Shown here: piece after piece, positions 47,777-60,310 of the stretch | Layout: each line of letters begins with the position of its first letter | Position numbering within the stretch: position 1 is the first letter of the stretch | Origin: Zantedeschia hybrid cultivar | Taxonomy: Eukaryota; Streptophyta; Magnoliopsida; Alismatales; Araceae | Length of the DNA: 64,000 nucleotides | Direction: 5' to 3' | Assembly (NCBI GenBank): GCA_030544215.1 | Contig: JARZZO010000006.1 | Location: 52,614,501 to 52,678,500 of the forward strand | The notes under the pieces: model-generated | Database searches by the model: none | Seen by the model: the letters and a program-made list of their open reading frames with translations, nothing else | What the model was told of the DNA's origin: nothing | Program-made: the position numbers and the translations under genes

Positions 47777-50700
47777 ATGCTGCTCCGATCGGGCAGGGAC
47801 TTGAGTATGGCTCCAGATGCCATTGTCAACTACGAGGGAGATGCTAATGCCCCTCGCGATTCTGATTACAATTATGAGAGCAGGAGAGACGCTGATGCCT
47901 CCCGTAATTCTGTCCCCATTCCGGTTCGACATGATGGGAATGTCCGGACCCCTCTCTATCATCCTCATGAGCAATATCCTGATCCTCCCCCGCATGAGTA
48001 TGCGATTCCCAATCCCATTTTCGAGGGAGACATGAATCAAAATGATCCCTCGTCCTCTGATCCTTCGGATCTTGTCAATGCTTTGGGAGCTCTTGCCTCC
48101 CGTCTGGACCCTCAGCAGTTCGAGGCGATCCAGTCCATTCTGAAGGGGAAGGCACCCATACAGCCTGCCGAGCCGAACCCTGCGGCTCCCCCTGCCATCC
48201 CTCAGCAACCTCCTCTTCATCCTCCCTACATTCATCAGGCCATGGAAGGCCTCCATATCACTTCTCGGCCAGCTGGGCCGCAACTTTCATCTTCTAGGCA
48301 ACCGGCTGGACCACTAACGCCTGCTTAACAAAATGCCCTCGGGCATGGCGGAAGCTCTGCCAGACCTCCTCTTTACTGTCCTCCTTGTCCGACATATTTT
48401 AGGTAACAGGCCTACCAAGTACCTCCACCTCCTCCTTATCCCCAGGCTGATCTGACAACGCAAGCGTTGCTGGCGAAGATGGAGCGCATGGACGAACAAT
48501 TCCGCAACCTCCAGAAGATTATGGGGGTCAAAGCTGCACCGGAGATCAATTTACCGAGCCTGCCGGTTTTCCACCTGCCACCCTCCGAGATGCCAGTGTA
48601 CCGGAAGTACAACGGTATTGGTAACCCCTTCACCCACTTGAAGGAGTTCATGTACGAATCATCCTTCTGGCAAAACGACAAAAGGTCGTTGGCCTTTTTG
48701 TTCAGGAGATCTTTAGAGGGACCGGCCCTCGAGTGGTTCTTTTCTTTGGAACCCTCCGAAGTAGAGGACTATGGTATCGTTTCCCGAAAATTCATTCAAC
48801 GATACCAGGACAGAGTTGCCCCCTCCCTGTCCATCACTGACCTAATAGCAGAGAAGATGAAACCCGATGAAGAGTTCGTCAGTTTTGCCGACAGATGGCG
48901 GGGCTTGGCCGAGAAAGTGAAAGATCACTTGTCCGAGTCTGAGCAAGTGAAGATGCTGATTTCCAATGCCACGCCCCAATTCAAACTAGTCCTCTCCTTG
49001 AACAATCTGACCAGCATGGCAGAGCTCTATGAAAGAGCACGGTACTGTCAGAACGCCTTCAAGGACGCTACGTTTTCTAGCGTCTTCGACCCTCACAGAC
49101 CTAGCAGGCCTCCACCTCGGAAGCCTGCAGTGCCAAATGCTCCCAGCACAGGGCCAACTACTGAGGGCACGCTCTCTCATGAGCAAGTCAGTAGTATGAA
49201 CAACAACTCGCCCCAGTTCGTGAGGAGTCAGCAGCAGTACCAGAGGCCACCGCAGCCGAACCAGCAGGGGTACAGGCAGCAGCCAAACCCCCAGTATCAA
49301 CAACCCCAATATCAGCGGCCCCAGCAGCCGAACCAGCAACAGCAACAGCCACAGCCACAGCAGCCGCCGCAACGGCAATTGCAGTACCAGCAACCACAAC
49401 AACAGAAGTACCAGCAACAACAGCAGTATCAGCCGCGCGCACCGCCGGCGTATCATAATGTCCCTCCTCCTGCTGACTACAACCAGCAGAGAAGACCTCC
49501 AGGCCTAAAGAGGGCAGAATACCCAGTCCTCCCAGAATCTTTGGCAGACATTTTCAGTGTCCTGATGGTAGCTAATGCCTTAGTCCTGCTAAGAGAAAAG
49601 GCAGTTTGGCCTCAAAATGCCGACACGTCTAGGTATTGCTATTTCCATAGGCAACCTGGGCATACTATTGACACATGTTTCCAATTTAGAGATTACATTT
49701 ATGATCTCAATGAGCAGGGCGGCATAGACTGGGAAGAAATGAGAAAATACATATCAGCACTGAAGGCAAGAAGACCACCACAGCAGCAGCAACAGTAGCA
49801 AGCGAGAGCACCAGCACAAGCAGCACCACCACCAAACATGGGCATAGTGCAGAACCCGCTCCCGGACCACCAAAACCAAAACCAAGTTGCCCCTATTCTG
49901 ACAAACAGCCGGTCTGAGGCTGACCGTGGGCAACAGTGGAGAATAGAGGACTCTTCCTCTATTTATTCGACGGGTCATGTTCCAAGTACCGCAGAACAAC
50001 CACCACGCCGCACCATCCACATACCCAGGCCACAGCCCATTACCATCACCCTTATACCGACACCCGCATATCACTCACCTGCACCCACTAACCCATTATC
50101 ACCACCCGCTTTCCTCAAGCCCATTACACCCCACACTACTGCGCCTCCACCATATAACCTACCGCAAACCAATTACGCACCCCTCCTACCATCCAGACCG
50201 CTACTACGTGTACCACTTCCTACTACACCCGCTACCACTACCGCTTACCCAGATACCATCCAACCATCCAAACCACTACTACGCATGCCATTTCCCACTT
50301 CATCCACCCCAATCACTTACCCATCCGCTATCCAACCATCTAGACCTTTAATCCGCACCACGCCACCACCAACTAACCCCACGCCATACCAACACCCCGC
50401 ATCACCTACACCACCCATCTCTGCGGTACTCAAAGTGTCACCCGGACCCTCCACGGTTGAGGAACATGCGCTCCGGAGTGGACGGATTTTCAACAAAGTC
50501 TTTCCTCAGTCAACAGTTAGAGACGGCCCATCACAGCCGCCGGAGGAAGCACACAATGAAGAGAGTGTACCAGGCACTCAATATGATTTGTTGAAACATC
50601 TGGATCGAATGCCGGTACGGATCTCCGTGCTTGAACTGATTAAAAGATCGAAGAGTCACCAAGAAGCTCTGATGGAATATTTGCAGAAGGTGATAGTCAA

Positions 50701-50878
50701 CGAGGACGTGCCGGTGGAAAAGATTGCAGCACTATTAGTTCCTCAAGGGGATCAGCCCTCCATTACATTTCATACATCGGAACTAGCACCGCCAGCAGCC
50801 AGAAGCATGGCCCTGAGCATCACCGTCAACATCTGCAAGAACGCCGTGGATGCATGCCTAGTAGACACAGGGGCTTCG
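47777..50878 (+). pseudogene. gag: Gag-protease of element G, three nonsense codons and truncated
   Basis: One frame runs from ATG 47777 (MLLRSGRDLSM) to the E insertion, broken only by TAA 48326-48328, TAA 48404-48406 and TAG 49796-49798. The Gag core lies at about 48590-49060 (NPFTHLKEFMY, LEWFFSLEPSE, SFADRWRGLAEKV). It is followed by a glutamine-rich linker (49225-49430) and a zinc-binding-like CYFHRQPGHTIDTC (C-X2-H-X4-H-X4-C, from 49637), the variant typical of Tat/Ogre elements. A proline/threonine-rich region (about 49980-50440) contains three repeats of a PSRPLLR-type unit. The protease begins with LVDTGAS and is cut there. An upstream TTG at 47747 is in frame but is a poorer start. 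Confidence 0.8.
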
Positions 50879-52457
50879 TGTTAGAATTCGGTGGCCTTAA
50901 AGCCAATCACTGTACATTCTAGTTCAAATTATTAATAAAGGCAATCATTTCTTCATTTATAGTTCTTGCAAATTAACTATCGTAATGAAGGTTCATAGAC
51001 AAATGTATGGGATATTGAATCATGATGAGATCATGATAGTGAGATCAATATCCTCAGTCAATTGTCTTAAACAGTTCTCGATCATAGGATATTTGAGATG
51101 GACATTAAATATCCGATAAGATCGACACAAGTTATGTCTGCTCATGTGATGAGGGTGAATGATCTCACATTCACTCGTGTGGTGACACTAAGACAAACAT
51201 GAGGGTGCTCATTAGAGAATGAGTTCACTGAACATACCTAAATAAGAATTCTTGGATGGTAATTATACCTATTAGTCAACCAGGGAATTCAATCGTTGCA
51301 GTAGTACAGTTGGTCCTTTGACCTGAGTCACCAATGATACCTTGTTTGTGGACCATTGTATCTTGATTCTCTGACTCGTGGACTTTAACCATTAAGTCGA
51401 CCATAATCGGTTTTTCAGATACAGTGGAAAGCTTGCGAAGGTAATTGAGTGAACAACAAGGGATCACTCACTCTTGGTATAAGAATGGAGAGAGAATGTC
51501 CCATGGATGTGTACACAGAAATCCCTGGCCAGGGTCAAATGAAAGAGATGTCTTTTTAGATATTAACTGTGTACTGGAATCCATCTGGATAATGCAATAG
51601 AGGGTTTGACTATAAAACCATACCCTTGCGTTATCGGGACATTGCATGAGTGAAGGATTATATCTGTGCGGCATCTGCAGACGGAAAGGTTCAATTGAAG
51701 GGAACTGTATCCCTTATATCTTCTGGGATCATGAGGTAGTGTTTGGTGCTGTTCATGATCAGAAGGCCAAGTGAATTAATCATCGGATGATAATTTACTT
51801 GTTTATTAAATTAATCATTTAACATGCGATGTTTAAATGTTAATTAATAAATATTAAACTCAAGAAACAGTTCTAAGTTTAATGGGCCTGCAACCGGACT
51901 GATATATGGGCCTGGAGGGTCACACACATAAGAGTTCTCGTCAGACGGTGAGAGATGTTAAATTTCATGCTTATCTGGGTTTTTGTGAAAAGCTGCAGGA
52001 TAAACATGAAGATTTAATGGAGAATTATCCAAGGCCAAACTCTTGGATAATCACGAGGATTAACTCTTGTGCTTATCCTTATTTCTATATAAGGAGGGCC
52101 AAGGGGGAGTGGTAAAAAGTTAGTTGGACGAATTTTTACTCCCCAGATTCTCTCTCTCCTCTCTCTCTCTCCTTCTCGGAGTGGATCTATCTCTCTCCGC
52201 GCATGGTGGATCTGAGATCTGGTCGCAGCACTCAAGTCGAGGAGGAAGTCGCGTCTGCTGCGAGAACTCGTGTGGATACCTCCAGAGATCGTGCGCGTGC
52301 GCGATTAACGAGTCGGCATCATCCACGGGAGATTCGAAACCCCGCAAAGGTGAAGAACTGTTCTTCCCGCGTTAGTTTTAATGTCCGTTTTACAACCCCA
52401 GCAACCGATACAATGGAATCATTTTTATTTCCACTGCGTTCTTGGCGATTCCTTACA
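50879..52457 (+). repeat. Chimeric 5' LTR shared by E and D (1579 bp)
   Basis: It starts TGTTAGAATTCGG and ends ATTCCTTACA. By eye it differs from D's 3' LTR at about 32 positions in the first 718 bp but only about 6 in the last 860. The left part therefore comes from E and the right part from D, joined between 51597 and 51722. TATATAAG is at 52086-52093, followed by CT-rich sequence (52141-52175). Confidence 0.85.
52086..52093 (+). promoter_or_regulatory. TATA box of family-D LTR
   Basis: TATATAAG, also at 59939-59946 and 60681-60688 in the other two LTR copies. It is followed by a CT-rich tract that may mark the start region. Confidence 0.6.
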
Positions 52458-52458
52458 G

Positions 52459-52470
52459 TGGTATCAGAGC
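52459..52470 (+). other. Primer binding site of D
   Basis: TGGTATCAGAGC, one base after the LTR. Confidence 0.9.
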
Positions 52471-54787
52471 TAGGTTCGCTGGTTCGGTTGTAAAACGGCA
52501 CCGTTTTGTGTGTTTTCTCGTTATGCGTGAAGAACCCGTATTGTACGTGTTCTTGAGTATAATCCGATTAAAAATGACAGATTAGTGTTCATATGATGAT
52601 CATGATCGATTTGATTATTTTTCTATATTTTTCGGATTTTTATTTGGGTTTTTCGGAGTTCTTCATGTGATGATGAACCGGGGTACTTTGGCGGCTTCGT
52701 ACGTGCATTCCAAGTGTTGGGATGGCGGCCCGAATGTCCAGATCTCTTGGTGATAGTCACCTCTAAGGATTGGGCATGATGATCGGCACTGGAGTGCCCT
52801 TGGACGTCCTTAAAATCGAGCCCAAACTCGATTGTTTAACCCTGCAAAAATCAGATTTTTGGGTTTTTCGGGGGACTGTTTTGCTCTCCATCGCCAGTCT
52901 CCGGCGACCCCGCCGGCGCCGGGCACGTCGCCGGCGCCGGGGGGCATCGCCGGCCGGGCCGGCACCCGCTGGGGGGTGGCCGGAGCTCGGCGCCGCCACC
53001 GCCGGTGGCTAACCTAGGGTTCCTGCAAAACGCAGGTTACTGTTCTAAAGAGAAGGGGCCGGTCGAACCTGTTCGAAGGCGCTGAACCGCCCGGTCCCGA
53101 CCCGGTCGGACCGGGCGGGGCCGGGCGGCGCCCTGGCCGAGCCAGGGTCCTGGGCCCGGACCGTTTGGGCCCTAATGGGCCAGGCCCATTTTCTGGTTTC
53201 TTAAAATTGTTTTAAATACCTGTTTAACCTCCTTTGAACCCAATTTTAGCCCGTTTTAGCATGTTTTAAAGTTGTTTTAAAACAGAATAATTAATAATTG
53301 TTATTAATTATTTTTATGATTATTAACAGGTTATTAAAGAGTTTAATAACTGTTAGTCAATTAAAGGGCTCTATAATTAATGGGTGTTAGTTAATTATTT
53401 ATAATTGTTTAAGATAATTAATTTCCCTGTTAATTTAATTAGTTTAAAACTGTTTTAAACTAATTTCATGCATAACTTGATTACACTTTACTGTTCAAAT
53501 TGTTTGAATCATTATTTAGATTAACTGAATAGTTTAGTTAGTTTATTTGTCAATAATATTTTGTATATTATTGATTATACTGAAATAAATGTTATTTCGA
53601 AAACTAATTGGTATTATAATTTTATATTTATAAAATTTAATACCAAACAGCAATTATGTGATGATTGTGATGCATGTGATGTGTTTTATGGTGGGATGAT
53701 CATGGACTTAGAATTTTCATGTGATGAATGATGTGAATGGATGCGATGCATAATTCATTTGGTATTTTAAATAGGACCTGCGTGTCCTCCTCTCTCTTAA
53801 TCCAAGTGTACTTTCTACCATCCTATAAGATTGTACTCCCCTTGATAAGATCAAGGTTTCTAAGTGTTTAAATGTACATTTGTGGACCTGCGAGTCCTGA
53901 ATTTTGTATTTACATGTATCGGATTAAGTTTAGAGGACGGGATCTTCTGAAGACACCTCTGAAGGGAGGACTCGCATCAAATGGAACCAGTGTTGCTGTT
54001 TTCACATTAGGATCCTATTATGGATCATCGTTTGGCTCCGATGATTCCATAGTAGTTTAAGCAGTCCATGATCATCCCCATTTATCTTTTCTGCACATAT
54101 GTGATATTTGTAGACTATGCTATCATATATATATTTCTATTAAGTATATTGATACTTCAAATTGAAATACTATTGATAGCATGATTTTTTACAAATCAAA
54201 ATAAAAAACCCTCTTTTAAAACTTAAGTTGTAAACGTGAGATATTAAGAATAATCCACGTAACCCACCATCATTATAGATCTTAGGATAATTCTTATCTC
54301 AAACGGATTTGTTGTGCTACCACAAGGTCTGTTTGATTTAGAAATTAAACTAGGTCTATGACATGTGATGTCATTAAGATGAATGGACAAATAGTGTAGT
54401 TTTGTTGTGCTACCACAAGGATTGCACTATGAATTCATGTCATCTAAGTAATGATAGATATACTTAACTGAATCAAATTGATTTGTTGTGCTACCACAAG
54501 GTCGTTCTGATTCAGGGGTTAAATCGATCGGATATTGCAATCGTTGCAACTGTCAAGAGTTGACTGCCTAAGGGACTTGATGTGATTTGTTGTGCTACCA
54601 CAAGGTCACATGCATGTTGCCTGAAGGATTCTGATCCCTACTAGGAGATCACCGGAATCTCCCGTTCTGTATCTTAGAGGGTAATACATATCGCCGAAAA
54701 ATAGTGGGAGCATAAATCTAGATTAAAAGTCCTAAATCTGATTTTAAGAACTATCTGCTCATTTTATATATTTCCATGTAGGTCGCT
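52471..54787 (+). other. Leader of element D
   Basis: A GC-rich block (52880-53170) is followed by triloop hairpins: 53286-53312 (12-bp stem, TTG loop), 53437-53465 (13 bp, CTG), 53494-53508 (6 bp, TTG) and 53582-53598 (7 bp, ATG). The stem-loop array before gag is described separately. No supported gene; short frames such as 53872-54060 recur in E as leader sequence. Confidence 0.7.
54300..54662 (+). other. Leader stem-loop array of D
   Basis: The tip TTGTTGTGCTACCACAAGG occurs four times, each containing TTGTG-CTAC-CACAA. The arms are CAAACGGA/TCTGTTTG (54300-54335), ATAGTG/CACTAT (about 54391-54430), CTGAATCA/TGATTCAG (54468-54515) and ATGTGA/TCACAT (54580-54611). Also present are GACAT/ATGTC, TTGCAA-TCG-TTGCAA, GTCAA-GAG-TTGAC (54552-54564) and GGAGAT/ATCTCC (54644-54662). 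Confidence 0.7.
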
Positions 54788-57700
54788 ATGTCGTCACCTA
54801 ACCCCCTCCGTTGCATACTTGATGCAAATAAACTCACGGGACCAAATTACATTGACTGGTTACGCAACCAGAAGATTGTCCTCAGGTGCGAAAAACTAGC
54901 CTATGTCCTGGATCAACCAGATCCAGTGCAACCCGGTGATAATGCTAACGAAGATGAATTAATGATGTATGAAAGTTGGAAGGAGGACTCTGTCAAGGTC
55001 CAGTGTTATATGCTCGGTTCAATGAATAATGGACTACAGCGACAGCATGATAACATGGAACCTAAGACCATTCTGAATCACCTACAAGAGTTGTTTAGTG
55101 AACAATCCAGAACAGAAAGATATGAGATATCTAAGAAACTGTTCAGGACCAGAATGAGCGAGGGCACATCTGTGCAAACTCATGTGCTCAAGATGATAGA
55201 GTGGATTGAGAGGCTTGCTGTGCTAGGCTTTGTTATGAACAATGACCTGAGCATTGACTTAATCCTACAGTCCCTTCCAGATTCATTTTCACAATTCATT
55301 ATCAACTTCAATATTAACAAAATTGAAGTTTCACTAGCTGAGCTGCTCAACATGTTGAAGACAGCTGAAGGCACTATCCAGAAAGATAAGCCAAGTGTAA
55401 TGCTTGTTGGTAAGACCAACAAGAAAAGAAAAGCTGGACAGACCTTTAAGAAAGGTAAACCTAAGAAGCAAGTGAAAAGCAAACCGGTGGCACAAAAGGA
55501 CAAAGCTAAAGTCAATGATAAAGGTCAGTGTTTCCACTGCCATAAAGAAGGTCATTGGAAGAGAAACTGCAAGATTTATCTTGCAGAAAAAGCAAAGGAG
55601 AAGCTTGGTGAAGCTTCAGGTATTCTCATGATCGATCTTAACTTGTCTTATAGAGAATCAACATCCTGGGTATTAGATACTGGATGTGTTTCTCATATCT
55701 GCAATAACTTGCAGGTGTTAACAAGTAAGAGAAGATTGAACCGCGGAGACGTGGATCTGAGGCTCGGGAATGGAGCAAAAGTTGCTGCGTTAGCTGTGGG
55801 GACAGCAAGACTTTAGATGCCGTCAGGAGACTCCTTGGAACTGATAGATTGTTATTATGTTCCAACCATTATTAGGAATATCATATCTATTTCATATTTA
55901 GATAGACAAGGATATTCTATGAAACTAGAGAATAAAGGTTGTTCAATTTATCAAGGAGACAAATTGTTTGCTTCCGGATATTTATTGAATGGATTATATT
56001 TACTTGATATTTCATATGATGTTTGTCTGGTAAATAATTCTCTTGAACGCTTAGATAAGGATGTGAATAAATCGTACCTATGGCATTGTAGGCTAGGTCA
56101 TATAAATGAGAACAGGATCATAAGGTTGCAAAAGAATGGATATCTTGATCTATTTGATTATGAATCATTTGCAACCTGTGAGGCTTGTCTCATGGGAAAG
56201 ATGACCAAAGCTCCATTCTCAGGACATGGAGAAAGAGCTAAGGACTTATTGGAACTAATACATAGTGATGTATGTGGTCCAATGTCCACTCATGCTATGG
56301 GTGGTTACTCATACTTTGTTTCATTTACAGATGATTTCTCAAGATATGGCTACATATATTTAATGAAATATAAGTCAGAAGTCTTTGAGAAATTTAAAGA
56401 GTTTAAAAACGAAGTTGAGAACCAGACTGGAAAGAGTATTAAAACTCTTCGATCAGATCGAGGGGGTGAATACTTAAGTACATAATTCACAGAATATCTT
56501 AAGGATAATGGTATTTTGTCTCAGTGGACTCCTCCCTATACACCTCAGTTAAATGGTGTATCGGAAAGGAGAAATCGTACTCTATTAGATATGGTACGAT
56601 CCATGATGAGTTATGCCAAACTTCCAATCTCTTTATGGGGATATGCACTGATGACTGCTGCATATCTGTTGAACAAAGTTCCCAGTAAGTCAGTACCTTC
56701 CACTCCATATGAGATATGGAAAGGAAAGAAACCAGACTTTAAGCATGTTAGAGTCTGGGGTTGTCCTGCACATGTCAAAAGACATGATCCAGACAAACTG
56801 GATTCCAGGACAGAGAAATGTAGATTTGTGGGATATCCAAAAGAGAGTTTTGGATATTACTTCTATCAGCCTAGCGATCAAAGGGTGTTTGTCGCAAAAA
56901 GAGCTATCTTCTTAGAGAAAGAATATCTTTCAAACGAAGACAGTGGGAGCAAGATAGAATTGGAAGAAATTCTGGACTCACAAATCAACACTGGTTCATC
57001 TACTGAACCATTGACTCAAGAACTTGTTCAAGATGATACACAAAAGGTTCGTAGATCAGGTAGAGTGCCTAAGCAGCCTGAAAGATATGTTGGACATATC
57101 GATGAAGGCAAACCAAAGGTGCACTTAAATGAGGATGATGATCCTCAAACCTACCTTGAAGCCATAAATAGTCATGAATCAGAAAAATGGCAAGAGGCAA
57201 TGGATTCTGAAATTCAGTCCATGTATGCCAACCAAGTTTGGAACTTGGTTGATCTGCTAGAAGGTATGATACCTATTGGCAGTAAATGGATCTTTAAAAG
57301 AAAGATCGGGGCAGATGGACAAATTGACACATACAAGGCAAGGCTTGTAGCAAAAGGATATCGTCAAAGGCAAGGTGTTGACTATGACGAAACCTTTTCT
57401 CCAGTTGCCATGATTAAGTCAATCAGAATACTTCTTGCTATCGCTGCCTTCTACGATTATGAAATATGGCAAATGGATGTGAAAACAGCATTCCTTAACG
57501 GGAACCTTCAAGAAGAAGTGTATATGATACAACCTGAAGGATTCACTTCCAAAGAGCATTCAAGCAAGGTATGTAAGCTGCAAAGATCCATCTATGGATT
57601 AAAGCAGGCATCCCGAACTTGGAACTTAAGATTTGATGAAGCAATCAAATCTTATGACTTCATTAAGAATGAAGATGAACCTTGTGTATACAAAAAGGTT

Positions 57701-58717
57701 AGTGGGAGCGCAGTTACCTTTCTGGTGCTTTATGTTGATGACATTCTACTCATTGGGAATGATGTAGGAATGTTGTCATCGGTAAAGGCCTGGTTATCCA
57801 AAAACTTCTCCATGAAAGATTTGGGAGAAGCATCCTATATTCTGGGAATAAGGATCTATCGAGATAGGTCCAAAAGGATGCTTGGCTTGTCCCAATCTAT
57901 GTACATAGATACCATAGTCAAAAGGTTTGGCATGGAAAATTCCAAGAGAGGCCTCGTTCCTATGAGGCATGGAATTTATCTCTCTAAAGAAATGTCTCCC
58001 AAGACACCTGAAGAGAGAGCATACATGGATAGAGTTCCTTATGCCTCGGCAATAGGATCTATCATGTACGCAATGCTATGTACTAGGCTTGATGTGGCAC
58101 ACCCATTAAGTGTCACTAGTAGATATCAGGCTGATCCAGGTGAGGAACACTGGAAGGCGGTGAAATGTATCCTTAGATACTTGAGAAGGACTAAGGATCT
58201 ATTTCTCGTTTATGGAGGAAACGACTTGGAACTTCGAGGATTTACTGACTCGAGTTTCCAGTCGGATATGGATGACAGCAAATCCATGTCTGGATTTGTG
58301 TTCATGTTGAATGGAGGTGCAGTAAGTTGGAAGAGTTCCAAACAGGAAACTACTGCAGATTCGACGACCGAAGCAGAATACATTGCTGCAGCTGAAGCGG
58401 CCAAGGAGGCGGTTTGGATGAAGAAGTTCATCTCGGCGCTTGGAGTCGTTCCAAGCATTTCAGATCCTGTTCCATTATTGTGTGACAACAATGGGGCAAT
58501 AGCTCAAGTGAAGGAGCCAAGATCACATCAGAAATCAAAGCACATTCTGAGACGATTTCATCTGATTCGTGAGATCATCGCCCGAGGAGATATAGTAGTT
58601 GAGAAAGTCTCATTTGAAGATAATGTAGCAGATCCCTTGACTAAGCCATTGTCTCAAAACAATTTAGAACGTCACCTTAAGTTTATGGGACTTAGACACA
58701 TGGGTGATTGGCTATAG
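54788..58717 (+). pseudogene. gag-pol: Nearly intact copia gag-pol of element D (two nonsense codons)
   Basis: One frame of about 1309 codons, broken only by TAG at codon 343 (55814) and TAA at codon 566 (56483). Gag starts MSSPNPLRCILD, and its zinc knuckle CFHCHKEGHWKRNC has Cys248, Cys251, His256 and Cys261. The protease has DTG at 297-299. The pre-integrase zinc site is H433, H438, C464, C467. The integrase triad is D494, D557 and E593, exactly 35 residues between the last two. Reverse transcriptase has D897 (QMDVKTAFLNG) and YVDD at 982-985. RNase H has D1154 (TDSSF) and a TEAEY motif. This is the standard copia order (integrase before polymerase), of a TNT1-like group; I do not assign a lineage firmly. 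Either stop alone would block the enzymes. Confidence 0.93.
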
Positions 58718-58720
58718 TCC

Positions 58721-58731
58721 AAGTGGGAGAA
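58721..58731 (+). other. Polypurine tract of D
   Basis: AAGTGGGAGAA starts 3 nt after the pol stop and abuts the 3' LTR. Confidence 0.8.
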
Positions 58732-60310
58732 TGTTAGAATTGGGTGGCCTCATAGCCAATCATTGTACATTCTAGTTCAGATTATTAATAAAGGCAATTA
58801 TTTCTTCATTTAATAGTTCTCGCAAACGACTATCGTAATGAAGGTCCATAGACAAATGTATGGGATATTGAATCATGATGAGATCATGATAGTGAGATCA
58901 ATATCCTAAGGCTATTGTCTTAAACAGTTCTCGATCATAGGATATTTGAGATGGACATTAAATATCCGATAAGATCGACACAAGTTATGTCTGCTCATGT
59001 GATGAGGGTGAACGATCTCACATTCACTCGTGTGGTGACACTAAGACAAACAAGTGGGTGCTCATTAGAGAATGAGTTCACTGAACAGACCCAAATAAGA
59101 ATTCCTGGATGGTAATTATACCTATTAGTCAACCAGGGAATTCAATCGTTGTAGTAGCACAGTTGGTCCTTAGACCTGAGTCACCAATGATACCTTGTTT
59201 GTGGACCATTGTATCTTGATTCTCTGACTCGTGGACTTTAACCATTAAGTCCACCATAATCGGTCTTTCAGATACAGTGGAAAGCTTGCGAAGGTAATTG
59301 AGTGAACAACAAGGGATCACTTACTCTTGGTATAAGACTGGAGAGAGAATGTCCCATGGATGTGTACACAGAAATCCCTGGCCAGGGTCAAATGAAAGAG
59401 ATGTCTTTCTAAATATTAACTGTGTATTGGAATCCATCTGGATAATGCGATAGAGGGTTTGACTATAAAACCATACCCTTGCGTTATCGGGACATTGCAT
59501 GAGTGAAGGATTATATCTGTGCGGCATCTGCAGACGGAAAGGTTCAATTGAAGGGAACTGTATCCCTTATATCTTCTGGGAACATGAGGTAGTGTTTGGT
59601 GCTGTTCATGATCAGAAGGCCAAGTGAATTAATCATCGGATGATAATTTACTTGTTTATTAAATTAATCATTTAACATGCGATGTTTAAATGTTAATTAA
59701 TAAATATTAAACTCAAGAAACAGTTCTAAGTTTAATGGGCCTGCAACCGGACTGATATATGGGCCTGGAGGGTCACACACATAAGAGTTCTCGTCAGACG
59801 GTGAGAGATGTTAAATTTCATGCTTATCTGGGTTTTTGTGAAAAGCTGCAGGATAAACATGAAGATTTAATGGAGAATTATCCAAGGCCAAACTCTTGGA
59901 TAATCACGAGGATTAACTCTTGTGCTTATCCTTATTTCTATATAAGGAGGGCCAAGGGGGAGTGGTAAAAAGTTAGTAGGACGAATTTTTACTCCCCAGA
60001 TTCTCTCTCTCCTCTCTCTCTCTCCTTCTCGGAGTGGATCTATCTCTCTCCGCGCATGGTGGATCTGAGATCTGGTCGCAGCACTCAAGTCGAGGAGGAA
60101 GTCGCGTCTGCTACGAGAACTCGTGTGGATACCTCCAGAGATCGTGCGCGTGCACGATTAACGAGTCGGCATCATCCACGGGAGATTCGAAACCCCGCAA
60201 AGGTGAAGAACTGTTCTTCCCGCGTTAGTTTTAATGTCCGTTTTACAACCCCAGCAACCGATACAATGGAATCATTTTTATTTCCGTTGCGTTCTTGGCG
60301 ATTCCTTACA
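58732..60310 (+). repeat. 3' LTR of D (1579 bp)
   Basis: It has TGTTAGAATTGGG...ATTCCTTACA ends. It is followed by ATATC (60311-60315), D's right TSD copy; the left copy was lost in the recombination that made the chimeric LTR. Confidence 0.93.

Larger units (their letters stand above)
45436..50878 (+). mobile_element. Tat/Ogre-type Ty3/gypsy element G, cut in the protease
   Basis: It starts inside C's integrase, probably at TGTTGACATG (45436); the boundary is uncertain by a few bases. It has an LTR, a leader and a gag-protease frame with Tat/Ogre-type motifs. Element E is inserted at 50879, right after the protease DTGAS motif (TSD copy CTTCG at 50874-50878). Its polymerase, integrase and 3' LTR are not in the window. 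Confidence 0.75.

Noticed and set aside
49838..50884. Separate protein-coding gene after the Gag of G
   Set aside because: It is in the same frame as Gag, separated by one TAG, and continues into the protease DTGAS motif. It is the same polyprotein cut by element E.
52141..52175. CT microsatellite as an independent repeat locus
   Set aside because: It is a fixed part of the D/E LTR just after the TATA box, present in all three LTR copies.
54312..54604. CRISPR-like regular short repeats (CTACCACAAGG four times)
   Set aside because: Spacing is uneven, each copy sits in its own inverted repeat, there are no cas genes, and this is a plant retrotransposon leader.
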